Assembly (NCBI RefSeq): GCF_001187725.1
Contig: NZ_LGIQ01000009.1
Span: forward strand, 1,368,547 to 1,432,546
Length of the DNA stretch: 64,000 bases
Direction: 5' to 3'
From: Brevibacillus reuszeri
GTDB lineage: Bacteria; Bacillota; Bacilli; Brevibacillales; Brevibacillaceae
The notes beneath the pieces were generated by a model that was given only the letters and a program-made list of their open reading frames with translations, was not told the DNA's origin and searched no databases. The position numbers and the translations under genes were made by a program. Each line of letters starts with the position of its first letter. Positions within the stretch are counted from its first letter, which is position 1. Positions 58,893 through 64,000 of the stretch are shown here, piece after piece.

Positions 58893-59170
58893 GAGGATAG
58901 TACTCCATTTATGAAGCCAAAGCGAGTCGGGGATGGTGCGAGCCCGATGCGTTCACATTGTGAGGAAGCGCCCCTCGGAGATGCTGCCTGAACATCCTGG
59001 TTGTGCGTATAGACAACCGGATCGTGTAGGGTTTTGCCGGGACTGCCCGTTACAGCAGGTTAAGCGGTTTTTGCCCGTTATGGTTCGTGCGGCAAAAACA
59101 ACAAGAGTGGCACCGCGGGAGAACAACCTCTCGTCTCTTTTTACAGGAGACGTAGAGGTTTTTTTGTTTT
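58893..59170 (+). promoter_or_regulatory. T-box riboswitch leader of argS
   Basis: The leader begins with a Stem I base GAGG (58893) that pairs with CCTC (58973-58976). AGTA lies on the 5' side and GAAGCGCC on the 3' side of the specifier loop, and the arm AGCGAGTCGGGG / AGCCCGA above it. The T-box core GTGGCACCGCGG is at 59107-59118 and the terminator AACCTCTCGTCTC / GAGACGTAGAGGTT plus TTTTTTT at 59125-59167. The specifier is best read as CGC (58969-58971), an arginine codon, which fits argS downstream. Confidence 0.93.
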
Positions 59171-59211
59171 TTCTTGGGTTCCGAACCGTTTTACAATCGA
59201 AAGGAGAAATC

Positions 59212-60930
59212 ATGATGAGCTACAAACATCAAGTTGCTGAAAAGATTGCTTCAGCGCTCACAACACTTGGCGTAGACACCTTTACCTCGGAAAACGTGTA
59301 CGCCATGCTCGAAACACCACCAAACCCTGCTATGGGTGATATCGCATTCCCTTGCTTCCAATTGGCAAAAGCACTGCGCAAGGCTCCGCCTATGATCGCA
59401 GCTGAGCTGGCTGGTCAAATCACTGGCTCACCTCTGAAGGAAGCGACAGCAGTAGGACCGTATGTAAACCTCTTCCTGGATCAAGAAGACGTAGCGGTTC
59501 AAGTAATTGGAACCATTCTCGGACAAGGAAGCGAGTACGGTGACAGCAACCTCGGACAAGGTCGCAAGGTTCCAATTGACCTCTCTTCCCCGAACATCGC
59601 CAAACCGTTTTCGATGGGACATCTGCGCTCTACCGTGATCGGAAACGCGATCGCAAACATTATGGAAAAGCAAGGCTATCAGCCTGTACGGATCAATCAC
59701 CTGGGTGACTGGGGCACACAGTTCGGTAAGCTGATCGTCGCTTATCGACTCTGGGGTGATGAGGAGAAAGTAAAAGCCGAGCCGATTAAGGAGCTGCTGA
59801 GCCTGTATGTACGCTTCCATGAAGAAGTAGAGAACGATTCTACTCTGGAAGACCAAGGCCGTGAGTGGTTTAAAAAGCTGGAGGACGGCGACGCAGAGGC
59901 TGAACATCTGTGGACATGGTTCCGCGAAGAATCGCTCAAGGAGTTCATGAAAATTTACGACCTGATGAACGTGTCGTTCGACTCTACCAATGGCGAAGCC
60001 TTTTACAACGACAAAATGGATCGCGTAGTTACCCTGCTGGAGGAAAAAGGTCTGCTGACCGAATCAGATGGGGCGATGGTAGTCTCTCTCGATGAATACA
60101 ACATGCCGCCATGTCTGATCAAAAAATCGGACGGCGCTACCTTGTACGCTACACGTGATTTGGCCGCCGCATTGTTCCGCCACGAATCATACGATTTCGC
60201 CAAGGCGCTTTACGTTGTAGGTAACGAACAACGCCTCCACTTCCAACAGCTTTACAAAGTGCTGGAGAAAATGGGTTACTCCTGGTCGGCAGACATGCAT
60301 CACATCCCGTTCGGCATGATGCTCAAGGACGGCAAAAAAATGTCTACTCGCAAAGGGAAGGTTGTTCTGTTAGAAGAAGTTTTGGCCCAAGCGATTGCGG
60401 ATGTACAAAAAGTGATCGAGGAGAAAAATCCTTCCTTGGCAAACAAAGAAGAGGTTGCTCGCCAAGTTGGCGTGGGTGCAGTTATTTTCCATGACTTGAA
60501 AAACTTCCGTCTGAACGACATTAACTTCTCTTGGGAAGAAATGCTCACCTTCGAAGGAGAAACAGGTCCATACGTACAATACACCCACGCTCGCGCATGC
60601 TCGCTATTACGTAAAGGAAATTACCAGCCTTCGTCTTCAGCAAGCCTAACTCCAGGTTCTTTGGATAGTAAGGAAGCATGGGCTGTCATTACCTTGTTAA
60701 ACAGCTTCCCGGAAGTGATTGATCGTGCTGCGGCAAACTTCGATCCATCGCAAATCGGAAAATATGTAATCGATCTCGCTCAATCCTTCAACAAATTTTA
60801 TGCCAATGTCCGCATTCTCGCGGAAGAAGAAGACATCAAGGCTTCTCGCCTCCAGCTCGTAGCTGCAGTTGTTTGCGTCCTCAAGGAAGGCTTGCGACTC
60901 ATGGGACTGGCTGCACCAGAAGAAATGTAA
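59212..60930 (+). CDS. argS: Arginyl-tRNA synthetase
   Basis: A 572-residue class I synthetase. The HIGH-type motif is in 'FSMGHLRSTVIGNAIANI' and the KMSKS-type motif is 'KKMSTRKGKV'; the N-terminal Add-1 domain and C-terminal anticodon-binding domain are of normal length. The start ATG 59212 (or the next codon, 59215) has AAAGGAG 5-8 nt upstream; a long upstream extension of the frame crosses the T-box and is not coding. Transcription is controlled by the arginine T-box. A terminator shared with the convergent thiolase gene follows. Confidence 0.96.
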   Translation: MMSYKHQVAEKIASALTTLGVDTFTSENVYAMLETPPNPAMGDIAFPCFQLAKALRKAPPMIAAELAGQITGSPLKEATAVGPYVNLFLDQEDVAVQVIGTILGQGSEYGDSNLGQGRKVPIDLSSPNIAKPFSMGHLRSTVIGNAIANIMEKQGYQPVRINHLGDWGTQFGKLIVAYRLWGDEEKVKAEPIKELLSLYVRFHEEVENDSTLEDQGREWFKKLEDGDAEAEHLWTWFREESLKEFMKIYDLMNVSFDSTNGEAFYNDKMDRVVTLLEEKGLLTESDGAMVVSLDEYNMPPCLIKKSDGATLYATRDLAAALFRHESYDFAKALYVVGNEQRLHFQQLYKVLEKMGYSWSADMHHIPFGMMLKDGKKMSTRKGKVVLLEEVLAQAIADVQKVIEEKNPSLANKEEVARQVGVGAVIFHDLKNFRLNDINFSWEEMLTFEGETGPYVQYTHARACSLLRKGNYQPSSSASLTPGSLDSKEAWAVITLLNSFPEVIDRAAANFDPSQIGKYVIDLAQSFNKFYANVRILAEEEDIKASRLQLVAAVVCVLKEGLRLMGLAAPEEM

Positions 60931-60955
60931 TCACCATCCATTTGCTGAAACCATA

Positions 60956-60999
60956 CAAAAGCCGGCTGCATTCCTCTCGATAGGAAGCACCGGCTTTTG
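60956..60999. terminator. Bidirectional terminator
   Basis: AAAAGCCGGctgc / gcaCCGGCTTTTG with a bulge and loop, between convergent argS and thiolase genes. Confidence 0.8.
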
Positions 61000-61024
61000 T
61001 TCTCCTGAAGTCCATCCGTACTGA

Positions 61025-62206
61025 TTAGAGTGTCAGGTTTTCATATATTACAGACATGCCCATCCCGCCTGCCATGCAAAGCGTCACCATGCCATATTTT
61101 TCTTGTCTGCGAAGCATTTCGTTTATCAGAGTCACAGTCAGCTTTGCGCCAGTCGCTCCAACCGGATGGCCCAAGGCAATCGCTCCCCCGTTTACATTTA
61201 CTTTGCTCTCGTCTAGCTCCAGGCTTTTGATCACTGACAGCGCTTGAGCGGCAAAAGCCTCGTTCAATTCGATAAGTCCAATCTCATCCAGTGTCAAGCC
61301 CGCCTTTTCCAGGGCTTTATGTGTCGCTGGCACTGGCCCAATCCCCATTACGCCTGGTTCGACACCTGCACTGGCAAAAGCTTTAATTTTCACAAGCGGC
61401 TTCAATCCGGCGTGAGCTGCCTTTTCGCGAGACATCATCAAAACGGCTGCTGCACCATCGTTCATCGGACAAGCATTGCCTGCGGTGACTGTCCCCTCTT
61501 TTTGGAAAACACTGCGCAGCTTTGCAAGCTCCTCCAGCTTGATATCCAGTCGCACCGATTCGTCCTGTTCAAAAACTCGAGTTCCTTTGCGATCCTTGAT
61601 TTCAATCGGCACAATCTCACTCACGAATTTTCCCGCTTCGATTGCGGCCGCTGCCTTTTTGTGACTTTCGTAGGCAAATCGGTCCTGCTCTTCACGAGAA
61701 ATACCGTACTGTACAGCAAGCCTTTCTGCGGTTATGCCCATATGCTCACCTTCTAGCGAGCAGATCAAGCCATCGGACAAAAGCGCATCCTCCATGGTCA
61801 AGTTACCGAACTTGCTCCCCCAGCGATTCTTTACTAAATAGGGAACGTTGCTCATACTCTCCACGCCTCCCGCAATCACTACGTCTTCTTGTCCCGCAGT
61901 AATCGCCAGAGCAGCACTTCCAATTGCTTTTAGCCCCGAGCCGCAAGCTTTGATGACAATATGTCCGTACACACTGCGGGGAAATCCGGCTAGCTGCGAG
62001 CTGATACGGGCAGCATTCAATCCTCCCCCATGTACATAGCCATTGCCAAAAATGACCTCATTGACTTCCTGCTTAGGAAAATCTGTCTTCTTCATCAAGC
62101 CTTCCAAAACCTGACGTCCCAGCTCTGTTGCTGGAACATCCCGCAGACTTTTCCCGAAGGCTCCAACCGCGCTGCGCACTCCGGATACGATTACGACTTC
62201 TCTCAT
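61025..62206 (-). CDS. Acetyl-CoA acetyltransferase (thiolase)
   Basis: A 393-residue type II thiolase. The acylated Cys is in 'HIVIKACGSGLKAIGSAALA' (CGSG), and near the C-terminus 'NVNGGAIALGHPVGATGAK' (His) and 'CMAGGMGMSVIYE' (Cys) complete the catalytic set. It condenses two acetyl-CoA to acetoacetyl-CoA or cleaves 3-ketoacyl-CoA. The ATG at 62206 has GGGAG 7 nt upstream; the longer frame is not needed. It lies 27 nt after the ABC ATPase gene in the same direction, so it may share that operon, although the functions differ. Confidence 0.93.
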   Translation of the reverse strand: MREVVIVSGVRSAVGAFGKSLRDVPATELGRQVLEGLMKKTDFPKQEVNEVIFGNGYVHGGGLNAARISSQLAGFPRSVYGHIVIKACGSGLKAIGSAALAITAGQEDVVIAGGVESMSNVPYLVKNRWGSKFGNLTMEDALLSDGLICSLEGEHMGITAERLAVQYGISREEQDRFAYESHKKAAAAIEAGKFVSEIVPIEIKDRKGTRVFEQDESVRLDIKLEELAKLRSVFQKEGTVTAGNACPMNDGAAAVLMMSREKAAHAGLKPLVKIKAFASAGVEPGVMGIGPVPATHKALEKAGLTLDEIGLIELNEAFAAQALSVIKSLELDESKVNVNGGAIALGHPVGATGAKLTVTLINEMLRRQEKYGMVTLCMAGGMGMSVIYENLTL

Positions 62207-62233
62207 ACCAATGCTCCCTTTCATTTTGTCAAT

Positions 62234-62974
62234 CTACAAGACCCGGTTCAAAAATTCTCTCGTGCGTTCCTCTTTTGGATTGTTAAAAATCTCCTGAGGG
62301 CGGGCCATCTCCACAATCCTGCCCTGATTCATAAAGGCAACCCAGTCAGCCACTTCTTTGGCGAATCCCATCTCATGCGTAACGATGATCATCGTCATTC
62401 CTTCCTGGGCAAGCTGCTTCATCGTCTCCAGCACTTCCCCTACCAGCTCTGGATCAAGCGCTGACGTCGGTTCGTCAAACAACATGATCTCGGGCTTCAT
62501 CGCAAGCGATCGCGCGATTGCCACGCGTTGCTTCTGACCACCAGAGAGGCTGGACGGATAGACATTCGACTTATCCGACAGACCTACCTTCTGCAACAGA
62601 CGGAGTGCTTCCTGCTTCGTTTCTTCCTTGTCCGCCTTTTTCGCAATTAAAGGTGCCTCCATGATGTTTTCCAAAACGGTTTTGTGTGGAAACAGGTTGA
62701 AGTGCTGGAATACCATGCCCACCTTTTGACGCACTTTCGTCAAATCGTCCTTTTTCGGATCGATGCTTTTTCCTTCAATGAATATTTCTCCGCCGCTTTT
62801 TGTCTCCAGAAAATTGATGCATCGGATCAAAGTGCTCTTTCCCGATCCACTGGCTCCAATCAGGACCACGACCTCACCCTTGTTTACTTGCAAGGTAATG
62901 TCCCTCAGAACTTCTACCTGACCAAAGCTTTTCTTCATGTTTTGCACACGAATCATTTCTTGTTTGTTCTCCAT
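62234..62974 (-). CDS. Amino-acid ABC transporter ATPase (GlnQ/ArtM type)
   Basis: A 246-residue ABC ATPase of the polar amino-acid (PAAT) family. Walker A is 'IGASGSGKSTLIRCINFLE', the signature 'SLSGGQKQRVAIARSLAM' and Walker B 'IMLFDEPTSALDPELV'. It drives import of an amino acid such as glutamine, arginine, cystine or lysine; the type is not decided by the ATPase. It follows the permease gene by 18 nt and precedes the thiolase. Confidence 0.94.
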   Translation of the reverse strand: MENKQEMIRVQNMKKSFGQVEVLRDITLQVNKGEVVVLIGASGSGKSTLIRCINFLETKSGGEIFIEGKSIDPKKDDLTKVRQKVGMVFQHFNLFPHKTVLENIMEAPLIAKKADKEETKQEALRLLQKVGLSDKSNVYPSSLSGGQKQRVAIARSLAMKPEIMLFDEPTSALDPELVGEVLETMKQLAQEGMTMIIVTHEMGFAKEVADWVAFMNQGRIVEMARPQEIFNNPKEERTREFLNRVL

Positions 62975-62992
62975 CGTTTTCCCCCCAGCGCT

Positions 62993-63658
62993 CTACGCGT
63001 CTCCTTTTGCCAAACGCTTTTCCATCAGGTGGACAACATACGTAAATATCATGACAACCACCAGGTAGTAAAAGGCCACGATCAAAAAATACGTCATTTC
63101 ATCAAAGGTTTCCGCAGACAGGCGACGTGCCAGAGAGAACAGCTCGTCCATTGCGATGAATGCTGCCAGAGACGACTCCTTAAGTGACAGAATAAACTGG
63201 TTGCCGAGTGGCGGAATGGACCGTTTCAACGCTTGTGGCAAAATGATTCGGCGCATGGTTTGGCGACCGGACATCCCCAAAGACAGCCCTGCCTCCATCT
63301 GTCCTTTATCAATTGACTGGATCGAACCCCGGAAAATCTCTGCGATGTAAGCTCCACTGTGAATCGCGAGTGCAAGGGCAGCTGACCAAAATTGACCAAG
63401 ATCGATGACTTTATAAAAGCCAAAATAGAGGACAAAAATCTGTACGATAAGCGGTGTTCCGCGGATGACCATAATATAAACGTTAGCGATAATCGCAGCC
63501 ACGCGGATCTTGGATACCTTCATGAGAGCGACAAATAGCCCGATAATTGATCCCACAATAACGGAAGCGATCGTCAACTCGAACGTCAGGAGCAATGGCT
63601 TCCAAAAAAACGGCAATGTACGGAAAAACTCTTCAGTCAGATGTGCAAAACTGGGCAC
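62993..63658 (-). CDS. Amino-acid ABC transporter permease (HisM/GlnP type)
   Basis: A 221-residue permease of five or six helices. It has the ATPase-docking loop with 'EAGLSLGMSGRQTMRRIILP', typical of polar amino-acid importers, and 'IRGTPLIVQIFVLYFGFY' upstream of it. I used the GTG at 63658, which has GAGGGGTGG 6 nt upstream; an in-frame GTG at 63691 is also possible. It lies between the binding-protein gene and the ATPase in one operon. Confidence 0.9.
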   Translation of the reverse strand: MPSFAHLTEEFFRTLPFFWKPLLLTFELTIASVIVGSIIGLFVALMKVSKIRVAAIIANVYIMVIRGTPLIVQIFVLYFGFYKVIDLGQFWSAALALAIHSGAYIAEIFRGSIQSIDKGQMEAGLSLGMSGRQTMRRIILPQALKRSIPPLGNQFILSLKESSLAAFIAMDELFSLARRLSAETFDEMTYFLIVAFYYLVVVMIFTYVVHLMEKRLAKGDA

Positions 63659-63745
63659 TCGATGCCACCCCTCGCTTGTAATGGTATTCACCTGCCGTGC
63701 CTTTGTGTCCAGAGGTACGGCAGGCGATATGTGGAATGAAACAGA

Positions 63746-64000
63746 CTATTCGTTTTTGCTGATGTCACGATTGAAATACTTTTCACTCAGCTTTGCGTAG
63801 CTACCGTCTTCATGCATTTGCTTCAACGCTTCGTTGATCTTGTTCAAAAGTTCTGTATTTCCTTTGCGTACAGCGATTCCATGCTGAACCTCGGACAGCG
63901 CTGCACCGCTTTTCTTAATCTTCAGACCTTGTTGAATGGCAATTTCTCCAACGACACTATCTGTAATCACGACATCATGCTTTCCCTGCTCCATTGCACG
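63746..64000 (-). CDS. Amino-acid ABC transporter substrate-binding protein, 3' end only
   Basis: The last ~84 residues of a type II periplasmic-binding protein, cut by the right edge. The end shows 'VVITDSVVGEIAIQQGLKIK', 'GIAVRKGNTELLNKINEALK' and 'DGSYAKLSEKYFNRDISKNE', which are typical of the C-terminal lobe of polar amino-acid binding lipoproteins. It heads the operon with the permease and ATPase downstream. Ligand cannot be named from this part. Confidence 0.88.
   Translation of the reverse strand, partial: RAMEQGKHDVVITDSVVGEIAIQQGLKIKKSGAALSEVQHGIAVRKGNTELLNKINEALKQMHEDGSYAKLSEKYFNRDISKNE

Noticed and set aside
58933..59211. Upstream extension of the argS frame by 93 codons
   Set aside because: It crosses the T-box core and terminator, and argS starts with a good AAAGGAG at 59212.
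1..64000. CRISPR arrays, insertion sequences, rRNA and tRNA genes
   Set aside because: No spaced direct repeats, transposase frames or cloverleaf/rRNA sequences were seen when reading the window; a tool search would be needed to exclude very degraded copies.

Overview
The window is chromosomal DNA from an endospore-forming, low-to-moderate GC Firmicute. Gene content and small-gene style fit Brevibacillus or a near relative. This is inferred from sleB, sda, YjcZ-like and SpoVIF-like sporulation genes, T-box and SAM-I leaders, strong AGGAGG ribosome sites and frequent GTG/TTG starts. I saw no rRNA, tRNA, insertion sequence, prophage block or CRISPR array. Both ends cut genes: an anti-sigma factor on the left and an amino-acid ABC binding protein on the right.

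Left part (1-16.2 kb). An ECF sigma operon (secreted YcdB/YcdC-type protein, sigma factor, membrane anti-sigma) is followed by a MerR-methyltransferase fusion, a CBS protein and a compact type I toxin locus: a 26-residue holin-like toxin facing a predicted antisense RNA. Next come yugN, an FtsW/RodA-like gene, an Asp23-family gene, a PoxB-like ThDP enzyme, the germination enzyme sleB, a Ca2+/H+ exchanger, an NSS amino-acid transporter behind a T-box, ylaN, glutaminase and a MalY/PatB C-S lyase.

Middle (16.2-37 kb). sda has a helically phased array of DnaA boxes upstream, so the replication-to-sporulation checkpoint looks conserved. Beside it lies an arginine/ornithine catabolic cluster (rocD, rocR, rocE) with two readable sigma-54 promoters and RocR-type palindromes. 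Then follow an MFS/LysR pair, a PAP2 phosphatase, a cytoplasmic subtilisin-like protease opposite a lysine-rich SpoVIF-like gene, YczE, RNase Z, an SsuABC/ThiXYZ-type ABC transporter, a Nudix hydrolase, a TPR protein, DUF2621 and DUF502 proteins and a two-domain rhodanese.

Right part (37-64 kb). A 608-residue protein joins two cyclic-nucleotide-binding-like domains, a PrsW-type intramembrane protease and a zinc ribbon. It is followed by a DUF817 gene, a Fur-boxed siderophore-binding lipoprotein, MFS and GNAT genes, prfC, an M32 carboxypeptidase, a mismatch DNA glycosylase, a SAM-riboswitch-controlled metH-yitJ operon, a second YcdB-type anti-sigma/ECF sigma pair paralogous to the first, T-box-controlled argS, a thiolase and a polar amino-acid ABC transporter.

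Several small genes missed by length cut-offs are annotated here (34, 26, 45, 35, 31, 47 and 35 residues).
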